From Kappaphycus alvarezii (lineage: Eukaryota; Rhodophyta; Florideophyceae; Gigartinales; Solieriaceae), in assembly GCA_002205965.3 (NCBI GenBank), contig NADL03000780.1, forward strand, positions 1 through 64,000: 64,000 nt of DNA, written 5' to 3'. Below the pieces are notes generated by a model. It had not been told where the DNA came from, searched no databases, and saw only the letters and a list, made by a program, of their open reading frames with translations. Positions 44,761 through 54,504 of this stretch are shown here, one piece after another. Each line of letters starts with the position of its first letter. Position 1 is the stretch's first letter. The translations under genes were made by a program, and so were the position numbers.

Positions 44761-44850
44761 TTCGAAATGAGTTGGTCATTTTTCCTCCTGGCATGTCAAG
44801 TTAGTATTTTATTGTTTTCAGATCAAGGCGGCGCTGCTGAGGCAGATTCT

Positions 44851-45170
44851 AGTTTGAAGGGGTATGTTAGCGTACCTTCACTTCTCTATCTTATTTTTCT
44901 GAAAGCTGATAACTCGCAAAGAATCTTACAGTTATTACTGTTCAACCTAGAACTTGAATGTTATGTTTATTCACTGTGCAGTTCCGTAAGCTTGAGCTGA
45001 TCTGTTGTAGATCAACCGAAGCAAGTTTAGGGTTACACACTCACTGTCGTCTACACGTCTTCTGAAAACATCCCTACATCAACAGAAATCACCTATCGTC
45101 TCGCCTCGAAGTTTATAGAAGCCCTGGTCTATCGAAGCCCTGGTCTATCTCCATCTTGTACCTGAGTAAA
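44851..45170 (+). repeat. Putative 3' LTR of copia element 1
   Basis: A purine-rich tract (AGTTTGAAGGGG, 44851-44862) precedes TGTTAG at 44865, the usual polypurine tract and LTR start in copia elements. The LTR is traced to about 45170, where a pyrimidine-rich tract begins. Its end was not defined and no matching 5' LTR was found. Confidence 0.5.
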
Positions 45171-45174
45171 GTTC

Positions 45175-45300
45175 CTCACGACCTTCTCCTCTCTGATCTC
45201 CCTTTCTCAGACCCTCACTCTTTCTACCCTTTCCTCTTTCTCTCTCTCTTCTGCTCTCCCTCACTACAGTCTGGCTCCCTCCATCCCTCTCTCTCGTTCT
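45175..45300 (+). repeat. Pyrimidine-rich low-complexity tract
   Basis: About 125 bp of CT-rich sequence (TCTCTCTCTCTT-like runs) lies at the tail-to-tail junction of the two copia elements. The open frame reported across it on the minus strand (RERDGG..., RRERERGKGRKSEG) is Arg/Glu low-complexity and not part of the RT. Confidence 0.7.
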
Positions 45301-46020
45301 TTCCATTGCAATCAGCTTCTTCTTAACTGTAGTCACGTCTGTGTTCGTCTCAATTTCGGGTAAAGAGTCGACGTACGCGACGATGTAGACAATGTCACGA
45401 CCTAGGCTCCCGATGAAGAGGCATTTGCTTGACTTTGCACGACGGAATCCGACTCCGGACATTTTAGCAGTTATGTGTTCGTTCCACAGCTTGGGCGCCT
45501 GGCGGAGACCGTGAAGTGATTTCCCCATTCTTACAGTTGTATTGTTCGCGGAAGAAATTCCAGGGACGGTGAGTATTCGTACCCATATCTTGTCGATTTC
45601 GAGCAGTCTGTTGTACAGGAACGCCCTGAAAACGTCTAGCTGTTATACGGCCCACTTGTTATAAACGGAATCGGCAAACATCAGACGCACGAGCGCGATG
45701 CAGGCCACAGGCGCATACAGCTGAGAATAATCGATAACGTCAGCTTGCAGATTCACACGGACTACAAGTCTTGCTTTGTACTTTGCCACGTTGCTGTCGG
45801 CGTCCCGCTTGATCCACATGAATATACTCGACTATAACTCATCTACTTCTTTCGGAGGGTTGCGTCCATTTCTGATATTCCAGGTCTTATTGCGCTAGAT
45901 GCTATCGAACTCGTCCTTGATGGCTTCGAGCCATTTCTGACTGTAAGCCGACTTGAAAGCACGTCCCAACTTGGATTTATCAGGCAGTCGACGATGTCCG
46001 TCCGTTTAGCATAACTGCAT
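45300..46020 (-). pseudogene. Ty1/copia reverse transcriptase, decayed and truncated (element 2)
   Basis: Read on the minus strand, QKWLEAIKDEFDSI and NKTW (RT entry) are followed by VAKYKARLVVRVN and YAPVACIALVR (KARLVA.G, Y.PVA....VR), then GKSLHGLRQAPKLWNEHI, then the catalytic region IVAYVDSLPEIE where YVDD is expected, so the second Asp is Ser. The domain stops at the pyrimidine-rich tract and no RNase H follows, so the 3' end is lost. Confidence 0.85.
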
Positions 46021-46036
46021 TTAATGTCACCACGTT

Positions 46037-46140
46037 CCAACAATGATACGATATCTACGCTCCGGTACAAATTTACTGGATACCAACCCACATATCTACC
46101 ACAGTAAATTAACCCCCATTTACCGTTCCAACAGACTGTA
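46037..46140 (-). repeat. 95-bp dispersed repeat inside copia element 2 (copy 1)
   Basis: The sequence TTAATTTACTGTGGTAGATA then GTGGGTTGGTATCCAGTAAATTTGTACCGGAGCG then GATATCGTATCATTG is shared with 50438-50545 (plus) and 63380-63478 (minus). It sits between the acidic linker and the RT of the copia element, breaking the polyprotein. The extended flank (AGCCAATTGCGAAACCGTAC) is shared only by the other two copies. Confidence 0.8.
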
Positions 46141-46224
46141 CCCTCTAATGCTTGGTGGTATGTTGTCATCGTCGTTGTCACTTTTTTCGCAATCTTCAGA
46201 GAAGTCTTGATTATTGCTCTCTCC

Positions 46225-46520
46225 ATATTGGTTCGGCTTGAACGGAATGAGCGTCAGCTACTCCTTACCAAAAAAGTCTATCGGACCATCCTTCGGCGTG
46301 TCGTCATGGACTTCTATTTCGACCATATCTCCGGCGATGTCATCATCACGCTCACGTTGAGTTCCGTCATCGAGGACTGGCAGTCTCTGAAAGATCTTCT
46401 CGTGGAGTTGTTTCGTCCTGACGATTTCGTCTGAGTGAGGACTAGGTAGACGCCGCCGCCGTCGAAGAAGAAACAAAGACTGTCATTATCTCGAGCCTTG
46501 AACGTCCCCAGCTCCCTGAA
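46225..46520 (-). pseudogene. Copia element 2 linker between integrase and RT
   Basis: The minus-strand frame (46476-46258) is Arg/Asp-rich (LLRRRRRLPSPHSDEIVRTK, then a DDG..RERDDD stretch). Its position matches the variable linker between integrase and RT. No domain was recognised. Confidence 0.5.
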
Positions 46521-46699
46521 TGAACGCCGTTAACTGATTGACAGCCAAAGGGACGCACATGCGACAGACGAGGTGGACGTCGACCGTCGTACCGAGTGGT
46601 CCCAGAAGCGGAGCGGAAGCTTGGGTTGTGCGAGACATGTCTTTGCTAGGCCGAGAATCGGCGGCTACGTGCTCTCGGCAAGTCCGTCTGGCTTTGTTG

Positions 46700-47116
46700 T
46701 ATACGGCAACGTTATCGACACTTTACACCTTGATACGCCAGCGCATCGAGCGTGCGGGTGAAGCCGGGCCCACCATCGGTGTGAAACCTTTTTACTGTAC
46801 AGCCGTTTTGCCGTTCGTAGAAGCGCACGAAGCGGAGGACTGCTTCGGATGCGTCGGTCTTCGACTTGATTGGGCGGACAGCAGTATAGCGCGAGTACCC
46901 ATCAACTATACAGACAAAATGGTGCTGTCCGCTGACGGATTCCGTCTCTATGCTCCCCTTTTTGTCGAATTGAAGAGTGCTTATCTCAGTGGCATGGGTC
47001 AAGGAGCCGGCGAATCGGCGGCGATACTTGCCTTTGAGACAGTCTTTACAGTCTCTGGCCGTGCACAACGTGTGTGGCAACAACCCGGACTGGAATTCAC
47101 ATCCAAAAGCCTTCAA
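46700..47116 (-). pseudogene. Ty1/copia integrase core, decayed (element 2)
   Basis: On the minus strand, HTLCTARDCKDCLKGKYRR is the CxxC half of the HHCC domain. FVCIVDGYSRYTAVRPIKSK carries the first catalytic Asp. FVRFYERQNGCTVKRFHTDG then GPGF carries the second Asp (TDGGPGF). The catalytic Glu region is beyond 46712 in a broken frame. It has moderate GC content and reads cleanly for 134 codons. Confidence 0.88.
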
Positions 47117-47720
47117 GAGGAGTGCGTAACCCAGGCTAAGGTGCAGGAGTGTGACGGTACCGTCCTTTGTCTTGATTGGCTTCCGCCTTTTTGGTTATGC
47201 AGGAGTTGACGGTTAGTCTTCAGTGTCGTCAGCGCCCCCTGCACTGCTAGTGCTGACATCGCTGTCGGTTCCGTCATCTGTCGCGCCTCGGATGGGTATA
47301 TAATGTTTTGCACATCTTCTGCGGCTGCGCAGCTGGTCGGATCCGTCTCGAGCATATCTCTCGCGATGGCCATAATGGCGGAGGCATTCTCATCTTCAGA
47401 GTCGGAAAGGCGAGGCAGCGATCTCGAACCGTCGTTGCATACGTAGAACACGTCGTTGCATACGTAGAACAGTAAGTCGCGGTCTTGTTCAGCGTAACCA
47501 AGTGTAGACGTGAAGTCTCGAAATTCGAAGAGGATGGCACGTCTCGGGATGAACAGTACCCCAATACCCTTCTTCACCAACGATGGTACCGAAAATTGGC
47601 CTATGAATGCATTCGCGCCAACGAGTATGTCTGACAGGCTAACTTTCTGCGTGTCAGAGTCCGTCGGAAAGCGTACTTTGGGCACGCCTTTGTGGCTAGC
47701 CCTTACTGTCGATTCGTCGG
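47113..47720 (-). pseudogene. Copia element 2 protease end and pre-integrase region
   Basis: The 190-codon minus-strand frame (47685-47113) follows the protease motif and precedes the integrase zinc domain. It contains VSLSDILVGANAF-like sequence in place of the VLYVP..NLLS signature, and a CNDVFYVCND direct duplication from a repeated 18-bp unit near 47435-47470. Assignment rests on order in the element. Confidence 0.6.
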
Positions 47721-47769
47721 CTATTCTGATCTTTGTGTAGCATGGCGATTTAGACTGGACGCGTTCTTC

Positions 47770-48328
47770 GTGCGCGTGATTTGCGACGTCGTACCGCTGT
47801 CAAGCACCATCCTGTCGGCTTTTAGTCCTTTGAGTGACGTACCGTCGCGCACCATGGCAAAACGCTCTTCGTTCTTTTTTCCTTCCAATGCCTGTCTGAT
47901 TTACAGCCTTCCTGCGGGTCGCAAAGCTTCCCGCCCATGATATCCTTCACGAATTTGGACGGTACATCAACGCGGGTATTCTTACCAAGCTGGTTGAGGA
48001 AATACTGCGACGTCGAATGGCTAGTCTTATGACAGATCTGACATCGACCGTGCGCCGCGCTCACCCTGCAATTTTGCGACCCGTTTGACGGAAACGACTT
48101 GGCTTCTTCAATCAGACGGCTCGTCACTTCTTCCCATGTGATGTAGGATTTTGCCAGTGTCTTGATAGCGGCAGTCACCGGCTGCAGGTAGAGTGCGTCA
48201 ACGGAAGCGACAAGTATTCCCATACCGAGCGATTCGTCGAATGTCGTCCCCATGCTGCGGAGTTGCTCCACTAGCGCGACCATCTTGTCGAAGTGTTCCG
48301 ACATGATTCTTTTAGACAAATTTACCAC
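47770..48328 (-). pseudogene. Ty1/copia gag and protease start (element 2)
   Basis: The 168-codon minus-strand frame begins MVNLSKRIMSEHFDKMVALV and LRSMGTTFDESLGMGILVAS, the UBN2-type copia gag pattern (HI..M..LV.QL...G....). A zinc-knuckle remnant CQICHKTSHSTSQYF follows, with the last Cys replaced. Past a frameshift, RMVLDSGTTSQITR near 47815-47780 is the protease active site (DSGTT). Element order gag, protease, integrase, RT on the minus strand confirms copia. Confidence 0.85.
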
Positions 48329-48704
48329 GTCGAAACGAGTTCCGACATCTTGGCAATCTTCGAGACGGTAGAACGCGAGTTTTACCGTCGGTCGAGCTTT
48401 GCAAACATCTCCGCCGGATTGCCAATGACAGCGCGAAAGACGCGCAGCACCTGATCGCTAAGCGTAATAACAATCAGAATACTCGCTTTGCGACGATGTT
48501 CCGCGTCGTCGGTGACGAAATCTTCGGCAGCGTTCGAGGCGGTTCCCTAGGTGCTTAACGAAGATAGCGACAAAGTCTTTCTCAGTCCTTTCGCGTCGAT
48601 CGCGGCTACGATGCTAATGCGACATAGCGAGTAGTTTGTTTTGTCGTCGAGCGCGTGGATGCGAATCCTCTCGTCGTGATCGGCCATGTTGAGACGGTTC
48701 TGCC

Positions 48705-48772
48705 AGGTCTGGAAAACCATGGGATAGATCGGATATACCTTCCAAGAGTAAAACACCCAAACGTTTCCTCCG
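48705..48772 (-). repeat. Inverted copy of the TTTTACTCTTGGA motif
   Basis: On the plus strand it reads AAAACCATGGGATAGATCGG, then ATATACCTTCCAAGAG, then TAAAACACCCAAACG. This is the cleanest single copy of the motif, the reverse complement of the tandem set at 14764-14970. Confidence 0.75.
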
Positions 48773-48849
48773 TTCTGCCAGGGGGGGTTGATAGCGGCTC
48801 GATGAAAGTTGCAGAGCAGGATTCACGTTAGCTCTGGGTCCATAACGTT

Positions 48850-49158
48850 TTAGAATCTGGCGAAAGTTGTCTAGGTAAGATGCCCCCGATTTGCTTTATT
48901 AAAGACAATCCATAAGTACTAGCGTAGTTGTGTCGAAGTTTGCGTCATATTTTGGTGACGTTGTCTCACGTAAGCATAATGCATGTGCCACTCTAAATAG
49001 GCGTAACTAAATCTAATAAGGAGATGACTGTACAGTCTGCATAGCTGTACGCCAGAGAAGGAGGAACTGTCGGAACGAGTTGGGTGCAAGCGCCGGCGCG
49101 CACTAGCGCACGCGTGCACTGGAAAGTACTGCACTGGCACTGCGCGACACATCTCAGC
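48850..49158 (+). repeat. About 300-bp dispersed repeat, copy 2
   Basis: Partner of 40810-41113 (same orientation). Its right end overlaps the stop region of the RLE fragment read on the other strand, so one element probably inserted into the other. Confidence 0.8.
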
Positions 49159-49607
49159 AAAACTGCTGCTTCAGCGTGCCTTTGAATCAGCAAGGCTCTG
49201 ACTTTGCGATATGTTTCCATGGTACACATAGTCTCGTTCCTCACAATCTCGGTAAGCACGGCATGTGAGTCCGGGTAGCAATCGCCGAGAATAGATATAG
49301 GTACATTCATAAGTCTACCTCTGGCGGAAGTTGGAAAGAGTGCTAGTTACTTCTTATGTTTTGTAGTGCTTGTCGCGCTGAGGGATGTCAATCGGTTTCG
49401 ACCAGGCCCTCTTCTACTGGAGGGTGCTAGAAGGTTCACAATGGGGACATCGAAGAAGTCGAAGTTAACAATCCAGTTCGACTTGGTTTGTTCTAGGTGG
49501 TTTGGGAGGGCTCTGGATGCTTGGCAAAAAGGCATATTTAGCGTGGCAATATCATTTTTAGTTTTATTTTGCCTGTAGACATTTCCAGATGCATTGCTGT
49601 TGCGCAT
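49150..49607 (-). pseudogene. RLE non-LTR element fragment (endonuclease C-terminus)
   Basis: Read on the minus strand, FDFFDVPIVNLLAPSSRRGP and NRLTSLSATSTTKHKK match DFFDVTFVNPLAPSNRRES and NPLTSHNAARTAKHRR. After a gap and frameshift, VPISILGDCYPDSHAVLTEI and ETYRKVRALLIQRHAEAAV match VPISTLGGWHPDAHALLTDV and ETYAKVKEILSQRHAAAAV. This copy is a different age class from the almost identical tail at 51133. Confidence 0.85.
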
Positions 49608-49609
49608 CT

Positions 49610-50335
49610 GTATGTTTCTAGATAGTTTTCTAGAGTAGTTTACAGCACTTTGGAACTATGGAGTCAGTGTATTTGATACGTGTGATTTCCCGCCCATTTG
49701 CAGGGGTGAAAACTGCTATATAGGGGACGGTTATTGCCGAGTAGCGGCACTAATACCCAACCAACAATTATTCATCAATCAAAATCAAAGATCTGAGTTT
49801 AATTCACCTGGGTCCCTTTGTTCGAGCTGTTATTCCGTTTTATCGACACCTACTGCGACCCCTGGTGCTCCAAATTGCAATAAATGACTGGTACAATTAG
49901 TTGAAATGGAGGAATGTCGATATCCGTTTAGATTCCCCTCGTCAGGGAGTGTCGGATGACCAAGTATACTACCCAATCATTCCCCCCGGAACCAGAAAGG
50001 GGTGCAAAGGATTCTTTTACAGTCGCATAGACAGTAATCTACAATACAGCTTTTTTGCTTTCTGGTAGAATAAAGCACTATAAGCGCCTGCCGCAAGCTT
50101 TCAAGAACATGCTCACAACCACCAGACAAGTTGACTGGTTATCAGCCACCCTACCTGTTACAGAAAATTATCTGGTCGTGTTCCCCACCTATTTTAATCT
50201 GTCGCATTGGGCAAATTATGGTATCTGTTGTCAAGTATAAATGGTACAGTGGGCAAATGAGGGTGTTTCACCGTGAAAGGTGCGAAGTTTGGGAGTCGCA
50301 TGAACATCCACTCAACCAGCCTGCAGTGTGTGGTG
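49610..50335. other. Non-coding stretch
   Basis: No gene was recognised. The open frame at 50055-50240 has no family resemblance. Confidence 0.4.
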
Positions 50336-50545
50336 GTAAATCTTTACGGGTTGTACAGTGTTGCACAGAAGCGTCCGTAGGGTGTTCAGAAAATAACTAC
50401 GAATACGGGAGAGTGGAAATGGGGGAAAACTTTGGGACAAGTGGAAATGGGGGGTTAATTTACTGTGGTAGATATCTGGGTTGGTATCCAGTAAATTTGT
50501 ACCGGAGCGTAGATATCGTATCATTGTCAAGCCAATTGCGAAACC
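50336..50545 (+). repeat. 75-bp repeat followed by 95-bp repeat (copies)
   Basis: 50336-50412 is a copy of the block seen at 14508-14585 (TAAATCTTTACGGGTTGTAC). 50438-50545 is a copy of the 95-bp repeat (GGTTAATTTACTGTGGTAGA, then the AAATTTGTACCGGAGCG block) with the longer right flank shared with 63380-63478. Confidence 0.75.
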
Positions 50546-50764
50546 GTACAAAAAACTTTGGGTGCTTTAATGATTGAAAAATAAGGTCGTCTGTAGTCCC
50601 AGATAACATTGGTATGTGAATGTACGGTCTTGCAATGTCACAACCTGCGCGTAAGTCCAACAGTTACTGAAACACGTCCTCAATCTAATATAGCTCCCAT
50701 GGGTCGGTCGTCACCCTCCACAAAATTAGAGTCAGATCAATTCATCCACCTAACCGGCACACAC

Positions 50765-50895
50765 ACGCGCTCAGTTCCATAGGGACCCTGTAGAGGCAAA
50801 CCGGTGGTCGTCTCCAGGCTCGTAATAGCCTCGCTCGCGCGCCTACTGTGCGCCTGGCCATAGACGACTTCGGGGTTAAATATGATGGAGGCGGC
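50765..50895 (+). repeat. Diverged direct repeat, unit 1
   Basis: It shares with 51005-51128 the series CGCTCAGTTCCA, CTCGTAATA, GCTC..CGCGCC and ACTTCGGGGTT.AATATGAT. Spacing is about 240 bp. The second unit runs into the RLE 3' fragment at 51133. Confidence 0.65.
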
Positions 50896-51004
50896 TTCCG
50901 AAGAAAATGAAGGCTTCACATCATCGACAGATGATGAGCGTGAGGGGCTTGGTAGACAAGATATTTTGCCGGTGGTTTGTTTGTTATAGAGGCTGATGAA
51001 ACAG

Positions 51005-51128
51005 GGCTCAGTTCCAAAAGGGCCAAGTTGTTCGCCGTTTCCGAGCTCGTAATATGCTCACCCACGCGCCATGTATACGCCTGCCCATAGGTGACTTCGG
51101 GGTTTAATGTGATAGGGTGGCTTTCTAA
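51005..51128 (+). repeat. Diverged direct repeat, unit 2
   Basis: Second unit of the pair described at 50765-50895, directly upstream of the truncated RLE element. Confidence 0.65.
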
Positions 51129-51132
51129 GACC

Positions 51133-51430
51133 CTCTACCCTCGGAGGATGACACCCGGGCGCCCACGTGTTGTTAACCGACGTCCCACGCAACGTCGCCA
51201 CGAGGGCAAGCGAGACCTATGCAAAGGTGAAAAAAGTCTCAACACAGCGTGATGCCGCAGCAGCAGAGATGTCCAATGCAGCGTGCCTGTTGGCCGGCCT
51301 CCAGTCAATCTTCTAGTGTTTTGACGGCCCCCCGCCCATCCTTTGCATTATAAGCCTTTACCATCACGACATGCCTCAGGGAACAGCTGACCATATTTTT
51401 CACGCATTAAAAACACCCCAAATTTCCCAC
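51133..51430 (+). mobile_element. RLE non-LTR element, young 5'-truncated copy
   Basis: It is nearly identical to 21465-21765, starting in CTCTACCCTCGG and running through the C-terminal tail (GCGTGCCTGTTGGCCGGCCT), the TAG stop and the 3' UTR to AAAACACCCCAAATTTCCC. The abrupt left end and preserved right end are the classic product of truncated target-primed reverse transcription. Frame-level lesions are few, so this is the youngest RLE copy in the window besides the 17-21 kb element. Confidence 0.85.
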
Positions 51431-51682
51431 GCCTTCTGAGAAGATAGAGGCTGCTCGTTACTTATTGGTAACGGGCGTAAGGGGTTCGTTAGACACGGAA
51501 CGTTGACGATGGTGCTGTCTGATCTGAGGACTGAAGGGGCAAGCTCGGGGTCCTAGCGAATTTCTTCATAGACGGTGCCCAAGTGAAGAGCACCAAAGTG
51601 CCGTCTTGCGCGTTGTTCTAGTAGTGGGGAATTTAGGGGTTATTTTAATGCATGGAAGATGTGGTCGGTTATACTCACGAGG
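51431..51682. other. Spacer with RLE-tail-like motif
   Basis: 51630-51695 (TTATTTTAATGCATGGAAG then GTGGTCGGTTATACTCACGA) is the reverse complement of part of 31265-31330, so a second RLE-tail subtype is present here in opposite orientation. Confidence 0.5.
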
Positions 51683-52300
51683 CTAATACGTTATGCGGGA
51701 TAAGTCCTCGCTGATCCGTTGAAATTCGTCGAGGAGAGTTTGGAGGAGGGAAGGGTCGTGGGAGTGGAGGAGGACGTCGTCTGCGAATAGTTTGCATGGA
51801 GGAGGGAGGCAGAGGGAAGTCATGATGTCCGTCAGGGCCTCGGGAAGTGGTGGTAGATCTTTATTTGTCGTACAATGTCGCACGGAGGCGTGCGGAGGGT
51901 ATTCATAAATTAACTACGGATGCGGGCGGCGGGTAGAAACCTGTCGCGCCTGCATTATTTGGAGGCTAAATGCAAAACGGGTAAGGCCGTTAATAAAGAC
52001 ATTGAAAAGGAGTGGGGAGAGAGGGGAATCTTGGGTGAGACCGAGGCGGATTTCCGTTGTCGTAGAGGTAGAGACGTCTCTTTTGCGGACCGTGAGGGGC
52101 AGGAGGCATGCTGTTATCATGGCTGTTTCTGTGTGGGAGAGCATGCGTCCGCAGTCGTGCAAGAGCAGTTGACGGTTGACCCTGTCGTAGACCTTGAACA
52201 TGTCCAGGGCAGCGAGCCAGCGATCCCCTTGTCTTATGGCTGCTTCCGTGGCTATGAGAGCGTGGAGGGTTGGAATGGAAAGTGAACAGTGTCAATCTCA
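51683..52300 (-). pseudogene. LINE reverse-transcriptase fragment, copy 1
   Basis: On the minus strand, IPTLHALIATEAAIRQGDRW then LAALDMFKVYDRVNRQLL is motif A (AALDM.K.YD.V.R). LGLTQDSPLSPLLFNVFING is motif B (G..QDSPLSPLLF). After a 75-bp interruption with stops, LPPPCKLFADDVLLHSHDP carries the catalytic FADDV box. Hence A, B and C motifs of a LINE-like RT are present, with motif A Asp and both C-motif Asp intact. No endonuclease part remains. A second, worse copy lies at 34716-34960. Confidence 0.88.
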
Positions 52301-53110
52301 CGCGAGGTGTAATTGCTAAGGTTTCGAAGATCCTACCCGATACATTTCCAGACCAGCCTCGCGACTTTTCGTACGTAATGTTGTGTGGCAGCAATCTTTG
52401 GGAAAAACTGGCCTCACTTTCCAAGCAAGAAAACGAGATGGAAACTACCTTTAATTATAGTTGAATGTGGACCTTGTAAATAGACACACCCCGGCAGAGG
52501 CTTAACCTTTGCCTTTTCCAGCAGCGGGGACGGACGAAACGCCACCAGGCTCTTCCCCCGATGGCTGCCGTGGGCGTAAATAAATTGCTGAAGCAGTACT
52601 GACAATTCATGGTCAGCTAGCACGCGGACCGGTTGTACTTTAAGACTCTACAAGCGGACAACTTTGACAAGCTTGCTGGATTTTTCGCTGATATGGTCTC
52701 TATAGAATCAACAAGTTTATACTTAAGAAAGCAAGGGGCAAGAGCAGACCTGGAAATGCCTATCACATGTTTGGACAAACTGCTGGTCTGCCGTTTCCTC
52801 AATGGCGTTGTATGGAAAACCTTTCCCCGTTTGTGCAGTCAAAAAAAATTGTCTAGAGGGGAGAAGATGATTTTACCCATTCCATATCTACATACACACG
52901 TAGACTGCGCATGAGCTGTGCAGTACGGTACTGTACGGTACTGTACTAAACAATTCAATCTTACCCCTTTGTCATTTAGAGGCCAGAGTACTCAAAGTAC
53001 CTACGCCGCCTCAAAACCCTTCTTGCTTTTCAGCCCGTCAAAGTCTCGCAAGAAACCCCTAACTCCTCATTCCTCATTCCTGAGTTCAACTCGGTCACTG
53101 GTCTGGGAAC
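52301..53110. other. Upstream region of the 53-kb ORF
   Basis: No gene was recognised. A palindromic run of alternating GTAC/GGTACTGTAC units occupies 52920-52950. It resembles a TACTGTACAG run near 34697-34725. No TATA box could be placed with confidence. Confidence 0.4.
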
Positions 53111-53136
53111 CAATGGTCTGGGAACCAAGTACTATC

Positions 53137-54504
53137 ATGGATTATGTCGCCATCTACGAATTAGCTGGAAACAAGAGAGACCAGAACGGTGGCATGCACA
53201 TTCCCATTTTCACTTGTGCCAAATCTTTCGGTGAAACCTATGCACGCTCTGTATCCTTCGGTCTCAGCGCAATTTTCAAAACGGTCAGCAAATCTGATGT
53301 CGATATCACAGAAGTTGTTTTTAGATATCTGTTGAAGGTTTGCGCAGGGCAAGTAAGAGACGAAGATATTGACAAATTATACGTAGATGTTATCATGGGA
53401 CTCGCTCATGGGAAATTGTCAGTGTTCGCCATCTCGTACAAGCATCAGGTGTTTGGTGGACCATACGGCAAAAGGCAGAGATTAAGGAGGAACGGAATCA
53501 GAAAGATGGCCACGGAAATCGTCGAACACGCTCGACTTGCCCGTACAGAACTGTTTTGCTTTTGGTTGGACCAGATTCTTGGGCAGAGAAAGCCGAAATC
53601 GGAGAGAAGATGGGTCGACAACGGCCTGTTGCCATACGCCACGTTCGATACTATCGTCTTTGACTATACTGCTGCAGAGAGGGGAGCATGGCTCTTATCT
53701 GAGCTCTTGTTGGCTCAAGGAAGACGGAACTCTTCTCAACCAGGGCACCATTCGCGATTGATTAGACGTGATCGGCTCGAGGGTGGTCCTGATTCTCTCA
53801 TGCGTGCCGCCTCCGCTATCGCATGTGGCGTTATTGATGAGGAGAGAGGCCAACTCCAGGACAAAACAAGTATAGTGAATTGGGCACTCGAAACACTAGA
53901 CATGTCTGCCTTTATGAAGGGAAACCAGATCGAACATTTCACGAGATTGATGTATGCTCGAAAACCGTGGGACCGTGTTAGACTATCATCAGTAATGTTC
54001 AACCTCGAAGTTCTTCCAAAAGAGTTGGAACGGAGTAACAAGGGGCTCGAATGGAAGCACGAGGAGCAATTTCTTAGCAAACTGATACCGCATGATCTTC
54101 GATCATGCTGTGATGGGGCTTGGCTCTCTAAAGTTCGGACCATAGTATACAAGACGAATTTGGCAAACAGATTCGTTTTCTTCCAACATTTTTATCGCTC
54201 AATAAGGGACTCGCTTCTGGTTGTCGCAGTTGTGTCGAATGCTGAAAACAAACCGGACAACCAGGTGCACAGATACACGGCTATTGCATTCGATGAGCTT
54301 ACGAACGATAAAGCGGCAGAAGTTGTTCGTAGTGGACGCCCTAGGATCGAATGGGACCCAGTCGTGGACTTTTTGCGTCGCTGTGAAATCTCCTCGCTTT
54401 CGCAGATCAAAGAATTCGACGGCCAGTGGTTTGGTGGAGGTCAGACAGAAGAAAAGTCTCGTTACATTGGTACAGTAACTAATTTTCTTGATAGCAGACA
54501 GTAA
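53137..54504 (+). CDS. 455-residue protein of unknown function
   Basis: The longest single clean frame outside transposons. The reading frame is open from about 52918, but the first ATG in good context (A at -3, G at +4) is at 53137 (MDYVAIYELAGNK). An earlier ATG at 53113 falls in a duplicated VWEP segment. No transposon motif, signal peptide or transmembrane segment is evident. The region FCFWLDQILGQRKPK to YATFDTIVFDYTAAERGAWL, then LSELLLA, faintly resembles the core of HET (heterokaryon-incompatibility-like) domains (W.D...Q, then R.W...E), but this is weak. A Ser/Arg-rich loop follows, then a helical C-terminal half. Stop at 54502. A frame one base over continues for 90 codons. Confidence 0.75.
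   Translation: MDYVAIYELAGNKRDQNGGMHIPIFTCAKSFGETYARSVSFGLSAIFKTVSKSDVDITEVVFRYLLKVCAGQVRDEDIDKLYVDVIMGLAHGKLSVFAISYKHQVFGGPYGKRQRLRRNGIRKMATEIVEHARLARTELFCFWLDQILGQRKPKSERRWVDNGLLPYATFDTIVFDYTAAERGAWLLSELLLAQGRRNSSQPGHHSRLIRRDRLEGGPDSLMRAASAIACGVIDEERGQLQDKTSIVNWALETLDMSAFMKGNQIEHFTRLMYARKPWDRVRLSSVMFNLEVLPKELERSNKGLEWKHEEQFLSKLIPHDLRSCCDGAWLSKVRTIVYKTNLANRFVFFQHFYRSIRDSLLVVAVVSNAENKPDNQVHRYTAIAFDELTNDKAAEVVRSGRPRIEWDPVVDFLRRCEISSLSQIKEFDGQWFGGGQTEEKSRYIGTVTNFLDSRQ

Noticed and set aside
45145..45528. 127-codon minus-strand frame as one protein
   Set aside because: Only its first third is copia RT; the rest reads through a pyrimidine-rich low-complexity tract.
46538..47209. 223-codon plus-strand frame
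   Set aside because: It is antisense to the minus-strand copia integrase, which carries the recognisable catalytic and zinc motifs.
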